DNA of 64,000 nt from Limnohabitans sp. TEGF004 (GCF_027924965.1 NZ_AP027056.1:1984001-2048000), one strand, 5' to 3'. Shown: positions 27,900 to 36,180, counted from the stretch's first letter. The notes: generated by a model from the sequence alone, not told the origin. Translations and numbers: made by a program.

Positions 27900-28184
27900 A
27901 TGAACAAAACTGAATTGATCGAAGCAGTGGCAGCACACACCGAATTGACAAAGGCCGACGCTGGCCGCGCTGTCAATGCCATTCTCGAAGTGATCACACA
28001 CGCTGTGGCCAAAAAAGACGACGTGCAATTGATCGGCTTCGGCACGTTCAAAGCTGCCGCTCGCGCTGCACGCACTGGCAAAAACCCACGCACTGGCGAA
28101 GCTTTGAAAATCGCAGCTGCTGTGGTGCCTCGCTTCACTGCTGGCGCAGCGTTCAAAGCTGCTGTGAACACCAAGAAGAAGTAA
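27900..28184 (+). CDS. hupB: HU family DNA-binding protein
   Basis: Nucleoid protein of 94 residues. The start MNKTELIEAVAAHTELTKAD is typical, and the DNA-binding arm has TGKNPRTGEALKIAAAVVPRF, including the RNP-type tip motif. The lysine-rich end (NTKKK) makes it slightly longer than the usual 90 residues. A strong AAGGAA ribosome site precedes it and a strong terminator follows, consistent with a highly expressed single gene. Confidence 0.94.
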   Translation: MNKTELIEAVAAHTELTKADAGRAVNAILEVITHAVAKKDDVQLIGFGTFKAAARAARTGKNPRTGEALKIAAAVVPRFTAGAAFKAAVNTKKK

Positions 28185-28202
28185 TTCTTCGCGTTCACGC
28201 AC

Positions 28203-28234
28203 AAAAGCGGCATCGGGCAACCGAGCCGCTTTTT
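28203..28234 (+). terminator. Rho-independent terminator after hupB
   Basis: Hairpin AAAAGCGGC-N13-GCCGCTTTT followed by further T residues, 18 bases after the hupB stop. Confidence 0.9.
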
Positions 28235-28263
28235 TCTTTTTCCAAATGAATCAAAAGACAAAC

Positions 28264-28638
28264 ATGTTCACACACGTTTTTTTAGGTGCTCAAGACCTCG
28301 AAGCCTCACGTAAGTTTTATGACGCAGCCCTCGGCGCGCTGGGCCACGCGCCAGGCGCAGGTGCAGGCAGCCGTTACGTGTACCGCACACCCACGGGCAC
28401 CTTTGGCATCACCACCCCCATCAACGGCGAGCCAGCCAGCTTTGGCAATGGCAGCACGTTTGGTTTTGCGGCCAAGTCACCCGCCGAAGTAGACGCATTT
28501 CATGCCGCAGGCGTGGCCAATGGCGGCGTGACCTGCGAAGACCCACCAGGCCTGCGCACCAACCCCGCGTTTAGCTACTACATCGCTTACTTGCGTGACC
28601 CATCGGGCAACAAGATTTGCGCGATGTGCCGTAGCTAA
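28264..28638 (+). CDS. VOC (glyoxalase/bleomycin-resistance) family protein
   Basis: Protein of 124 residues with one vicinal-oxygen-chelate domain. It begins MFTHVFLGAQDLEASRKFYD and ends YIAYLRDPSGNKICAMCR, the paired beta-alpha-beta pattern of the family. A candidate metal ligand is His4, and DPSGN is the usual C-terminal turn. The reaction is not predictable. The longer frame from 28246 adds six residues only. It is convergent with the SulP gene, 10 bases away. Confidence 0.85.
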   Translation: MFTHVFLGAQDLEASRKFYDAALGALGHAPGAGAGSRYVYRTPTGTFGITTPINGEPASFGNGSTFGFAAKSPAEVDAFHAAGVANGGVTCEDPPGLRTNPAFSYYIAYLRDPSGNKICAMCRS

Positions 28639-28648
28639 ATCAATCGCA

Positions 28649-30862
28649 TCAAGCCTGACGCATCTCCCGCAGCTCTGCGTTGGCATGGCGCAATCGGTCG
28701 GCAATGGCCAAGGCCACCGCACGCATGACGCTGATGCTCATCACCGGATCGCCTGCCGCCACGGTGGCAAAGGCTTTGCGGTCGATGGCAATCAGCTCGG
28801 TCTCGCGCGTGGCATACACATCGGCCGAGTGGGCGCGGCCATCTAAGAACGACATCTCACCAAAGAACTGACCACGACTGAAGGTGGTCAAGTGAATGGT
28901 TTTGCCATTGGCCAATGGCAAGCTCACCTTCACCTCGCCTCGGCTGATCAGCATCAGCTCATGGCCCGTTGAGTCTGCGCCAAAGATCAACTCACCCGCC
29001 TCAAACACATGGTGTTGGGCACAACGCTCCAGCGCGGCAATTTCGTCATCGTTTAAGCCATGGAAGAGTTCAAACTTGCCCAAGGGGATGCCCTCTTTAG
29101 ACACATGGGCGTGACCGGCCAGCGCCAAGGTTTCGTCTTCAATCCATTCCAGCGCTTCGTCAAACTCATCAAAAATCTTGGCCGTACTGTCAGACAACAA
29201 ACCGATGTGGTCCACATACGAACGCAAGTCGCGCCCACTGGGCAAACGCTCGGGCACACGGGTCAGCACCAAACGCGCATGACGCTCAGACAGCATGTTG
29301 CGAATGCGCTCAATCATGTGGCCTGCGGTCATGTCCATGGACTGCACGCGCATGAAGTCGAGCACCACAAACTTGGCCTTACTCAGCTCCGGCTCGATCG
29401 CGGTGTAGAGCTGATCGGTGGTGCCAAAGAACAAGCTGCCTTGCAATTCAAAAATCACCGTGTGGCTGCCCGTCTCGGCCAACACGTCACGCTCACGCTG
29501 GCCACGTACACGTGACGAGTACATGGTGTTGCCAAACGATTTGCGGCGAATTGTGGTGGTATGAATTTGCTCACGCAAGAACAGCATGATGGCCATGGCC
29601 ACGCCCACGCCTGAAGCGGCAATCAAACTCACGGTGTTGGCCACGATGACCACAATCAAGATGACCGCGAAGTCGAGCATGGTGTCTTTGGCTTTGAGCA
29701 GTTGCAGCGAATGCCAGTCGATCATCTTGAAACCGATGACGATCAGCAGCGCAGCCAAAGCCGCCACAGGCACCCACGCAATGAGCGAGGTCAATAACAA
29801 GATGGCTAACAGCGACCACACGCCTTGGAACACACCAGACAAATAAGTGGTGCCACCACTGGCCTTGTTCACCAAAGTCGCGCCCATGGTGCCAGCACCG
29901 GGTGCGCCGCCAATAAGGGACGAGGCCAAGTTGCCCAAACCTTGGCCAATGAGTTCTTTGTTGGAATCGTGGCGTGAGCCAGTCATGGCATCGAGTACCA
30001 CGCAGGTTTTGAGTGTGTCGATGGACAGCAACACGGCCAGCGTGATGGCAGGAAATGCAATCTGTGTCCAATGTGGGAAACCAGATTCGCTCAAGCTACG
30101 GAAGGGGTCGAGCAAGGACTCAAAGAAGCCTTCGCCCCCCACCGCCAATGGGCCAATGATGAACGGGTTGTCATGCAAGTTGCGCAACTCAGGCCATGCG
30201 CTGAACGCCAACAACCAATACGAAGCCATGCCACCCAACAAACCCACGATCACGGCCGGTACTTTGGTGGAGATGCGTGGTGCCAACAACATCAACGCGG
30301 CTGTGGCCGCACCCACGATCAAGCTCGGCGTTTGCCACAGCTCCATCGCGTGCAAACCCTGCCACCAGTTCATGCCTTTGGGCAGGGCCATCCACTTGGG
30401 CAACTGGCTCATGATGATGATCAGGCCCACACCGCTGAGGTAACCGCTCACCACAGGAAACGGCATGTACTTGATGAGCTCACCGATGCGCAGCAAGCCA
30501 AACGAAATTTGTACCAAGCTGCTGACGAAAGCCACCAAGAACAAAGTGAGCACCACCGCACCCACACCGCTACCCTGCTGCGTCATTTGAATGGTCAGTG
30601 CAGAAAGCACTGCAGCTGCTGGTGCACAAGGTGCCGAGATGAGCCGTTGCGTACCACCAAAGGTGGCGGCAATCAAGCCCAGTGCGGTCACACCCAGCAT
30701 GCCTGCCAACGCCCCCTTGGCACCAAACTCGGCACCCAGCGGCGAGAAGATGGTCACACCAAACGCAATGGCCGATGGCAGCGCCACCAACATGGCAGCA
30801 AAGCCGCCCCAAATATCGCCAGATAAATTGGCGCGCGATAGTTTCAATTGAGCGGTAGTCAT
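28649..30862 (-). CDS. SulP anion transporter with STAS and cyclic-nucleotide-binding domains
   Basis: Protein of 737 residues. The membrane part (about residues 1-430) has the SulP fold with SGYLSGVGLIIIMSQLPKW and FQGVWSLLAILLLTSLIAWV. A STAS domain occupies about 460-570 (HTVIFELQGSLFFGTTDQLY). A CAP-type cyclic-nucleotide-binding domain fills about 590-725, with the phosphate-binding loop FFGEMSFLDGRAHSADVYA. The transported anion may be sulfate or bicarbonate; sequence alone does not decide. The extra domain suggests gating by cAMP, c-di-GMP or another nucleotide. It stands alone, convergent with the VOC gene. Confidence 0.9.
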   Translation of the reverse strand: MTTAQLKLSRANLSGDIWGGFAAMLVALPSAIAFGVTIFSPLGAEFGAKGALAGMLGVTALGLIAATFGGTQRLISAPCAPAAAVLSALTIQMTQQGSGVGAVVLTLFLVAFVSSLVQISFGLLRIGELIKYMPFPVVSGYLSGVGLIIIMSQLPKWMALPKGMNWWQGLHAMELWQTPSLIVGAATAALMLLAPRISTKVPAVIVGLLGGMASYWLLAFSAWPELRNLHDNPFIIGPLAVGGEGFFESLLDPFRSLSESGFPHWTQIAFPAITLAVLLSIDTLKTCVVLDAMTGSRHDSNKELIGQGLGNLASSLIGGAPGAGTMGATLVNKASGGTTYLSGVFQGVWSLLAILLLTSLIAWVPVAALAALLIVIGFKMIDWHSLQLLKAKDTMLDFAVILIVVIVANTVSLIAASGVGVAMAIMLFLREQIHTTTIRRKSFGNTMYSSRVRGQRERDVLAETGSHTVIFELQGSLFFGTTDQLYTAIEPELSKAKFVVLDFMRVQSMDMTAGHMIERIRNMLSERHARLVLTRVPERLPSGRDLRSYVDHIGLLSDSTAKIFDEFDEALEWIEDETLALAGHAHVSKEGIPLGKFELFHGLNDDEIAALERCAQHHVFEAGELIFGADSTGHELMLISRGEVKVSLPLANGKTIHLTTFSRGQFFGEMSFLDGRAHSADVYATRETELIAIDRKAFATVAAGDPVMSISVMRAVALAIADRLRHANAELREMRQA

Positions 30863-31009
30863 TCCTCAAGGTTATCACCATCCATCAAGCACTTTTCAGT
30901 CGCACAGAAGACTGCTTGCGGGTAATCACGCAAGTCAGTTGTCACAACACAGGCACCATATGCATCACGCCTTTAGGCGCGCAACCCCCTCACTTGAAAG
31001 ACACGATAG

Positions 31010-31597
31010 ATGGAACGGTTCAAACAAATCACCTATGAAGAGTTGGCACCTGAGGTGCGCCCACTGGCCGACGATATTTTGAAAGTTTCAAGCGCCGCTT
31101 TAGGCGGCCCCTACAACGCCTTGCTGCGCAGCCCTGACATGGCGCGTCGTTGTTTTGATTTCTTAGATTACCTGCGCTTTAGAACATCGGTCAGCAAACG
31201 CCTCAATGAATTTGCCATCCTGATTCAAGCCCGCATTGCCAACGCGCAATACGAGTGGTGGGCGCATGACCCCATCGCGCAACGTGCAGGTCTGTCCACA
31301 CACATCATTGAACAGCTGCGCCAATGCAAACGCCCAGAAGGCATGCAAGAAGACGAAGCCTTGGTGTATGACTTTTGCATCCAGCTCACCCTCAACCACC
31401 GCGTGCCCGATGCGCTGTGGCAAAAGGCCGTCGCTGAAATGGGTGAGCAAGCCGTGGTCGATCTCACCGTGCTCTCTGGCACCTATGTGATGGTGTCGAT
31501 GTTGCTCAACGCCACACAAGTGGGCATCCCCAACGGAGGTACTGAGCCCTTAGAGGTGTTCTCACCGCTCGACATTCGCCAGCGGTTGTTGGCTTAA
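31010..31597 (+). CDS. Carboxymuconolactone decarboxylase family protein
   Basis: All-helical protein of 195 residues. The segment LNEFAILIQARIANAQYEWW followed by AHDPIAQRAGL is typical of the larger carboxymuconolactone decarboxylase-like proteins. It lacks the CxxC of AhpD-type peroxidase partners. It is followed after 27 bases by a Bug-family binding protein, so the pair may serve breakdown of an imported aromatic or carboxylic acid. The actual substrate is unknown. Confidence 0.85.
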   Translation: MERFKQITYEELAPEVRPLADDILKVSSAALGGPYNALLRSPDMARRCFDFLDYLRFRTSVSKRLNEFAILIQARIANAQYEWWAHDPIAQRAGLSTHIIEQLRQCKRPEGMQEDEALVYDFCIQLTLNHRVPDALWQKAVAEMGEQAVVDLTVLSGTYVMVSMLLNATQVGIPNGGTEPLEVFSPLDIRQRLLA

Positions 31598-31624
31598 ATT
31601 GGTTTTATCCATCAGGAGATTTCT

Positions 31625-32584
31625 ATGATTTCACGCCGTCACATCGCGGTTGCTGCCAGCATTCTTTTGACATCCTTCGCCACCTTCGCACAAAACAACA
31701 CCGTGCGTTTGGTGGTGCCTTTTTCCACCGGCGGCCCCACTGACATTGCCGCACGCGTGATTGCACCCTTGTTGTCAGATGCCATGGGCAAGACGGTCAT
31801 CGTGGACAACCGTGTAGGAGCGACCGGGGCAATTGGCGCAGAGTTTGTGGCGCGTGCACCGGCTGACGGCAACACGATTTTGTTTGGCACGAGCAGCATC
31901 ATGGCGGCCAACCCCGCGCTCATGCAAAAACTCTCGTATGACCCCGTGCGTGACTTCGCAGCGGTCAGCACAGTGGCCACGATTGAAAACATTTTGGTGG
32001 TCCACCCATCGGTGCCAGCCAACAACGTGCAAGAGTTGGTGCGCTATGCCAAAGACAATCCGGGCAAGTTGTTCTACGGCTCATCCGGCATTGGCAGTAC
32101 CTACCACTTGGGTTCTGAAATGTTTGCCAACATGACCAAGACACAACTGGGTCATGCACCCTACAAAGGACAAGGCCCCGCCGCACAAGACTTGTTAGCT
32201 GGCCACATTCAAATCATGTTTGATGCCTTCAATTCGGCTGTGCCCAACATCAAGTCGGGTCGGGTCAAAGCATTGGGCATCGCCAGCGCCAAACGTCACC
32301 CCGAGTTACCCGACCTGCCCACCATCAGCGAGCAAGGCGTGCCAGGCTATGCCACCACGATTTGGCTGGCCTTCTTCTTACCAGCTAAAACACCCACAGC
32401 CATCGTCGACAAAATGAACCAAGACCTGCGCAGCATCATGCAGCGCCCCGATGTCAAAGAACGCTTCAACAAGCTAGGCATGCAAGCCACTAGCTCGAGC
32501 ACTGGTGAACTGGATGCATTGCTGAAGCAAGAACTGACGCAATGGACCAAAGTGGTGAAAGACGGCAACATCAAACCTGAGTGA
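31625..32584 (+). CDS. Bug-family tripartite tricarboxylate transporter binding protein
   Basis: Periplasmic binding protein of 319 residues: signal peptide (ASILLTSFATFAQ), then NTVRLVVPFSTGGPTDIAAR and FGTSSIMAANPALMQKLSYDP, both standard for the family. It is a second, distinct Bug protein in this window, only moderately similar to the one at 19906-20898. It is co-transcribed with the carboxymuconolactone decarboxylase-like gene; an AGGAG site precedes the ATG. No TctAB membrane genes are adjacent. Confidence 0.92.
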   Translation: MISRRHIAVAASILLTSFATFAQNNTVRLVVPFSTGGPTDIAARVIAPLLSDAMGKTVIVDNRVGATGAIGAEFVARAPADGNTILFGTSSIMAANPALMQKLSYDPVRDFAAVSTVATIENILVVHPSVPANNVQELVRYAKDNPGKLFYGSSGIGSTYHLGSEMFANMTKTQLGHAPYKGQGPAAQDLLAGHIQIMFDAFNSAVPNIKSGRVKALGIASAKRHPELPDLPTISEQGVPGYATTIWLAFFLPAKTPTAIVDKMNQDLRSIMQRPDVKERFNKLGMQATSSSTGELDALLKQELTQWTKVVKDGNIKPE

Positions 32585-32598
32585 TTGCAAAAGACGCG

Positions 32599-32640
32599 TT
32601 GACCTACATCAAGCACGAATAGACGATACGAGTGTCTAAT
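32599..32640 (+). promoter_or_regulatory. FNR-type class II promoter upstream of a YgaP-like gene
   Basis: TTGACCTACATCAA at 32599-32612 matches TTGA-N6-TCAA. A -10 box TCTAAT (five of six consensus bases) is at 32635-32640, predicting a start near 32647. The palindrome centre is then at -41.5, the exact class II FNR position. An AGGAG site and ATG follow at 32664. Confidence 0.6.
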
Positions 32641-32663
32641 GCATCATCACTTAGGAGAAACAT

Positions 32664-32876
32664 ATGACAGCAAACGTTGGCGGCATTGACCGCATTCTGC
32701 GCATCGTCGCGGGCTTGGTCCTCATCGCATTGGCCGCCACGGGTGTGGTGGGTGCTTGGGGTTATTTGGGCGTCATCGTGTTGGCCACGGGTGTGTTCCG
32801 CTTTTGCGGCGCGTACACCTTGCTAGGGCTGAACACTTGCCCCATGAAGCCTGCACAAGAAGAGCCAGCCAAGTAA
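32664..32876 (+). CDS. YgaP-type membrane protein (DUF2892)
   Basis: Protein of 70 residues consisting of the two-helix DUF2892 domain: RILRIVAGLVLIALAATGV and a second helix, then CGAYTLLGLNTCPMK with conserved cysteines. In E. coli this domain is the membrane part of YgaP, joined to a rhodanese domain; here it stands alone. It has its own promoter with an FNR-like site and a strong terminator. A role in handling sulfane sulfur at the membrane is plausible from the family and neighbourhood, not shown. Confidence 0.85.
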   Translation: MTANVGGIDRILRIVAGLVLIALAATGVVGAWGYLGVIVLATGVFRFCGAYTLLGLNTCPMKPAQEEPAK

Positions 32877-32896
32877 AAGGCTATCGCTTCACACCA

Positions 32897-32929
32897 GCCT
32901 CAGCGCCTTCAAGCGGCTGAGGCTTTTTT
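32897..32929 (+). terminator. Terminator after the YgaP-like gene
   Basis: Hairpin AGCCTCAGC-N9-GCTGAGGCT followed by TTTTT. Its right arm overlaps the last codons of the convergent MFS gene. Confidence 0.85.
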
Positions 32930-34075
32930 ACGCGCCAACCACAGCAACCCTGCACCCGTGATGAGGACAGGCACCAACGAACCCCAGTTGAGCCAAGCCC
33001 AACCTTGCGTGGTCACCAACGCACCCGAGGCAAACGAGGTGAAAGCCATGGTGGCGAACACGCAAAAGTTAATGGCGGCTTGGGCGCGGTTTTTCTCTTG
33101 CGGTGTGTAGGCTTGCATCGACAACGTGGTGCTGCCCGTGAATAAAAAGTTCCAACCCACACCCAACAAAAACAAAGCCACCAAGAACTGGTGCAAGTCC
33201 ACGCCTGAGAGGGCAATGGCAATACAAGCGATGTTGAGCAACACGCCCACGCCCATGATGGGCAACACGCCAAAGCGTTTGATCAGATGCCCCGTCACAA
33301 AGCCCGGTGCAAACATACCAATCACATGCCACTGCAACACCCACGCGGTGTCTTCAAACGGGAAACCACACACTTGCATGGCCAGCGGTGTAGCTGCCAT
33401 CAACAAGTTCATCACGCCGTAACCCAGAGCAGCCGCCAAGGCCGCCACAAAGAACACAGGCTGACGCATGATTTCGCCCAATGGACGACCACCCGTGTCA
33501 TCCGCTTTCACAACGGGTGCGGGTGGAAAGTGGATGAAGCTCATCACCGCCATCGACAGCACGGCCACCCCCATCAACGCCACATACGCACCTGCGAACG
33601 GCATGCCAAACAAACTCTTGGTTTGAATGGCGAGGTTCGGGCCAATCACAGCGCCAATCAAACCACCCGCCATCACCAACGACACGGCCTTCTCGCGGTA
33701 GTCGGGCTTGCACAGCTCAGCGGCTGCAAAGCGATACAGCTGGCCATTGGCGCTGTAGTAACCGGCCACCACCGTAGCCGTGACCAACAACCAAAAGGAT
33801 TGCGACAGCACTGCGAACGCACCCAAAGCAGCTGATAGCAAAGCCACCAACAAGCCCAATTGAAACGAACCTTTGCGGCCAAAACGTTGCTGCGATTTGG
33901 CGACCAAGCCCGTGCTCAACGCGCCGCCCACCACATAGCCCATCACGGGCAATGTGGCCATCCACGCCTCGGGCGCCAAACTCAGCCCCACCAAACCATT
34001 GATGGCAATGAAGGTGACGTTGTTGGTCAGGAACAAACCCTGCGCGATAGACAGCAAAACGAGATGACGGTTCAT
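32909..34075 (-). CDS. MFS transporter
   Basis: Major facilitator of 388 residues with about twelve helices. It begins MNRHLVLLSIAQGLFLTNNV; the first-half loop contains KSQQRFGRKGSFQLGLLVAL, a form of the family's GxxxDRxGRR region, and AAAELCKPDYREKAVSLVMAG follows. The start at 34075 overlaps the end of the prenyltransferase by four bases (ATGA), while a longer GTG frame from 34246 would run deep into that gene. It is the last gene of an ArsR-headed operon. The substrate is unknown; an export role fits the context. Confidence 0.88.
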   Translation of the reverse strand: MNRHLVLLSIAQGLFLTNNVTFIAINGLVGLSLAPEAWMATLPVMGYVVGGALSTGLVAKSQQRFGRKGSFQLGLLVALLSAALGAFAVLSQSFWLLVTATVVAGYYSANGQLYRFAAAELCKPDYREKAVSLVMAGGLIGAVIGPNLAIQTKSLFGMPFAGAYVALMGVAVLSMAVMSFIHFPPAPVVKADDTGGRPLGEIMRQPVFFVAALAAALGYGVMNLLMAATPLAMQVCGFPFEDTAWVLQWHVIGMFAPGFVTGHLIKRFGVLPIMGVGVLLNIACIAIALSGVDLHQFLVALFLLGVGWNFLFTGSTTLSMQAYTPQEKNRAQAAINFCVFATMAFTSFASGALVTTQGWAWLNWGSLVPVLITGAGLLWLARKKASAA

Positions 34076-35007
34076 AACGACCCAAACAATGAAAGAGAAA
34101 ACAAGCCAGCCGACATGGCCAAACCATGCAACACAGCCGCTGCAATCGTCAAAACAATGGCAGGTGCCAAACGTGCAGGTTGCTCTGCATTCTTTAGAAG
34201 CATCACAAATGCCGCCAGCGACAGGGGCATAGACACCAAGCCCCACAACGCAGGCTCAGGATGGATGAACAGCCGCACCCCGACCAACAACCATGCATAC
34301 GCCAAACAGGCAAACGCAAGATACATCCAAGCAACACGGCGTGGACCGAAGCGAACCACCAAAGTCCGCTTACCCACTTGTGCATCAGCCTGTGCATCTG
34401 GGAAACCGTTGATGACCAAGATGTTGCCTACCAACAAAGCAAAGCTCAGCGCCACCGCCGCAGGAATGACAAAGAATTGGCCGCGCTGCACATAGTCAGC
34501 GCCAACCACCACCAAACCCCACGTCAGGGCCACCGTCAGCTCGCCCAAACCTCGCTTCATCAAAACCAAAGGCGGCGCAGAGTAAGCCCACCCCAAAAAC
34601 AAACCTGCCAGCCCTAACCACACCAGGCCACCACCCGTCTTCACCGCCAGCAACAAGCCGCAGGGAATCAACACCGTGATCAAGGCGCCTGCCAAGTTGT
34701 GGGTGTCTTGCGTGGTCACATGTCCGTTTTGAATGAGGCGTGCACCACCCGTGAACGGAAATAAACCTTGACTGTTGGCATCGTCCGCACCATTGAGGGC
34801 ATCGTGGTAATCGTTCAGCACATTGGCCGCCGCATGCATGAGCACAGCCAACACCAAAGTGGCCAAAGCGGTCCACACGTTGGGGCCGTGTCCGCAAGCC
34901 GCAGCCACAGAGGCACCCAACACACACGCCACGGCTGTGATCACCAAGAAGCCGGGGCGCGTCATCTGCACCAGCGTGCGCCAGGGCAAGGACTTCTGAT
35001 CGGTCAT
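34072..35007 (-). CDS. UbiA/MenA-type prenyltransferase
   Basis: Integral membrane aromatic prenyltransferase of 311 residues. The first aspartate motif is AANVLNDYHDALNGADDAN near residue 70, and the second is FPDAQADAQVGKRTLVVRFG near residue 200, the form seen in MenA (1,4-dihydroxy-2-naphthoate prenyltransferase). No menaquinone genes are visible, and Comamonadaceae generally use ubiquinone. It overlaps both neighbours by four bases in an operon with ArsR, rhodanese and AhpD-like genes, an unusual setting. Its aromatic substrate is therefore uncertain. Confidence 0.87.
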   Translation of the reverse strand: MTDQKSLPWRTLVQMTRPGFLVITAVACVLGASVAAACGHGPNVWTALATLVLAVLMHAAANVLNDYHDALNGADDANSQGLFPFTGGARLIQNGHVTTQDTHNLAGALITVLIPCGLLLAVKTGGGLVWLGLAGLFLGWAYSAPPLVLMKRGLGELTVALTWGLVVVGADYVQRGQFFVIPAAVALSFALLVGNILVINGFPDAQADAQVGKRTLVVRFGPRRVAWMYLAFACLAYAWLLVGVRLFIHPEPALWGLVSMPLSLAAFVMLLKNAEQPARLAPAIVLTIAAAVLHGLAMSAGLFSLSLFGSL

Positions 35008-35348
35008 GGCGCCATGGTTTCCCATGCCTTCAACGCCTCCGAGGCATACATCAACGCAGGGCCGCCGCCCATGTAGACACACACGGCCAAAGTTTCTTCC
35101 AACTCTTCACGTGTGCAACCCACGCGATGCAAAGCTTTCACATGAAAACCAATGCAGCCCGAGCAGTGCTGTGTGATGCCAATGGCCAAGGCCATCAACT
35201 CTTTGTGTTTCTCGCTCACAGCACCGGTGGCCATGGCCGCTTTGGCCAATTGACCAAAGCCTTGCATGGCCTCGGGTTGCGCCTTGCGCAACTCAGTCAT
35301 CGATTGGCTGATGTTCTTGATGAGGGTGGGATGGTCAAACGTGCTCAT
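35004..35348 (-). CDS. AhpD-like carboxymuconolactone decarboxylase family protein
   Basis: Helical protein of 114 residues with the AhpD active-site signature: GITQHCSGCIGFHVKALH near residue 62 carries C-x2-C and a histidine four residues later. Two further cysteines follow (VGCTREE and AVCVYMG). Such proteins reduce peroxiredoxin partners or related thiols. It sits 17 bases after the rhodanese gene and overlaps the prenyltransferase start by four bases. Given the neighbours, it may deal with persulfide or peroxide stress; that is inference. Confidence 0.88.
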   Translation of the reverse strand: MSTFDHPTLIKNISQSMTELRKAQPEAMQGFGQLAKAAMATGAVSEKHKELMALAIGITQHCSGCIGFHVKALHRVGCTREELEETLAVCVYMGGGPALMYASEALKAWETMAP

Positions 35349-35365
35349 GGTGACTCTCGTTGCGT

Positions 35366-35746
35366 TTATTCAAAGGAAGGCTGTGCGGGCTTGAACACGT
35401 CATGGCCTGCAGCCTGCCACGCATCAATGCCACCTGCGATGGATTGGATATGGGTGTAGCCCATCTGCGCCAAAGACTGTGCACACAGAGCAGCACGACC
35501 ACTGGTTTTGCAATACAACACGATGGTCAAGTCACGCGATTGCAACTTGGGATTACCCGCCATCTTGAACTCCAACATGCCACGTGACATGTGCATGGCA
35601 CCGGGCAAATGACCGGCAGCGTATTCATCCGCTTCACGTACATCAATCAAAACATCACAAGCTTGAATCGCTTCAACAGCTTGATCCACAGAAATTTCTT
35701 CAACTGATTTTTTAGCTTCAATCACCAAATCGTGGGCTGTTTTCAT
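35366..35746 (-). CDS. Rhodanese-like sulfurtransferase
   Basis: Single-domain cytoplasmic rhodanese of 126 residues. The domain opens with DVLIDVREADEYAAGHLPGA, and the persulfide-carrying cysteine is in the loop LYCKTSGRAALCAQSL near residue 88. It lacks a signal peptide. Its ATG overlaps the arsR stop by four bases, so the two are translationally coupled. This coupling supports a sulfur-responsive role for the regulator. Confidence 0.92.
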   Translation of the reverse strand: MKTAHDLVIEAKKSVEEISVDQAVEAIQACDVLIDVREADEYAAGHLPGAMHMSRGMLEFKMAGNPKLQSRDLTIVLYCKTSGRAALCAQSLAQMGYTHIQSIAGGIDAWQAAGHDVFKPAQPSFE

Positions 35747-36123
35747 GCGACTCTCCTTGCTGTGGTGGAACGTTTTTTGGCAACCGTGGCCAAAGGCCAG
35801 GCTTGCGCTAAATGCTGCTGGGTGATGCGATCACACACCAAATCGCACAAGGCGTAAATGGTGGGATCTGCAATTTGGTAATACACGCTGGTGCCACGGC
35901 CTTCACGCTTGACGAAGCCTTGTTGCATCAACACCGCCAAATGGCGCGACATATTGGCTGCGGTGTAGCCACAAGCCTCGGCCAGTTCACCTACGTTGTG
36001 CTCGGCTTCGCGCAGCAAATTCAAGATGCGTAACCGTGTGGGCTCTGCCAAGGCTTGGAAGTAGCTGGCCACACGGTCAATGGCTTGTTCTGGAAGTTGG
36101 TTCATGTTTTCGATTGTAGACAT
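35743..36123 (-). CDS. ArsR/SmtB family regulator, possibly thiol- or persulfide-responsive
   Basis: Winged-helix repressor of 126 residues with FQALAEPTRLRILNLL at the domain start and the recognition helix ACGYTAANMSRHLAVLMQQG. Its cysteines are C51 (in the recognition region), C93 and C97 (in ALCDLVCDRI, the last helix). There is no ArsR-type CVC metal box. Cysteines in an early helix and in the last helix recall the BigR/SqrR persulfide sensors, though positions are not identical. It heads a five-gene operon and faces an RND pump across a palindrome that overlaps both promoters. ATG 36105 is an alternative start. Confidence 0.88.
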   Translation of the reverse strand: MSTIENMNQLPEQAIDRVASYFQALAEPTRLRILNLLREAEHNVGELAEACGYTAANMSRHLAVLMQQGFVKREGRGTSVYYQIADPTIYALCDLVCDRITQQHLAQAWPLATVAKKRSTTARRVA

Positions 36124-36173
36124 AATTCAGCGATTGATTATTTAATTGTTTGGTTAAATAATTGATGAATTAT
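36122..36173. promoter_or_regulatory. Nested palindrome operator between arsR and RND genes
   Basis: Two nested perfect inverted repeats: ATTATTTAA / TTAAATAAT (36137-36145, 36154-36162) inside ATAATTCA / TGAATTAT (36122-36129, 36166-36173). For the RND gene, -35 TTGATT (36134-36139) and -10 AATAAT (36157-36162) are 17 bases apart and lie within the repeat. Typical layout for ArsR repression of both directions; binding is inferred. Confidence 0.65.
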
Positions 36174-36180
36174 TTATAGA

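Noticed and set aside
34076..34246. Upstream GTG extension of the MFS transporter
   Set aside because: It would run 57 codons into the prenyltransferase, is rich in cysteine and unlike any MFS N-terminus; the ATG at 34075 overlaps the upstream stop as the other genes of this operon do.
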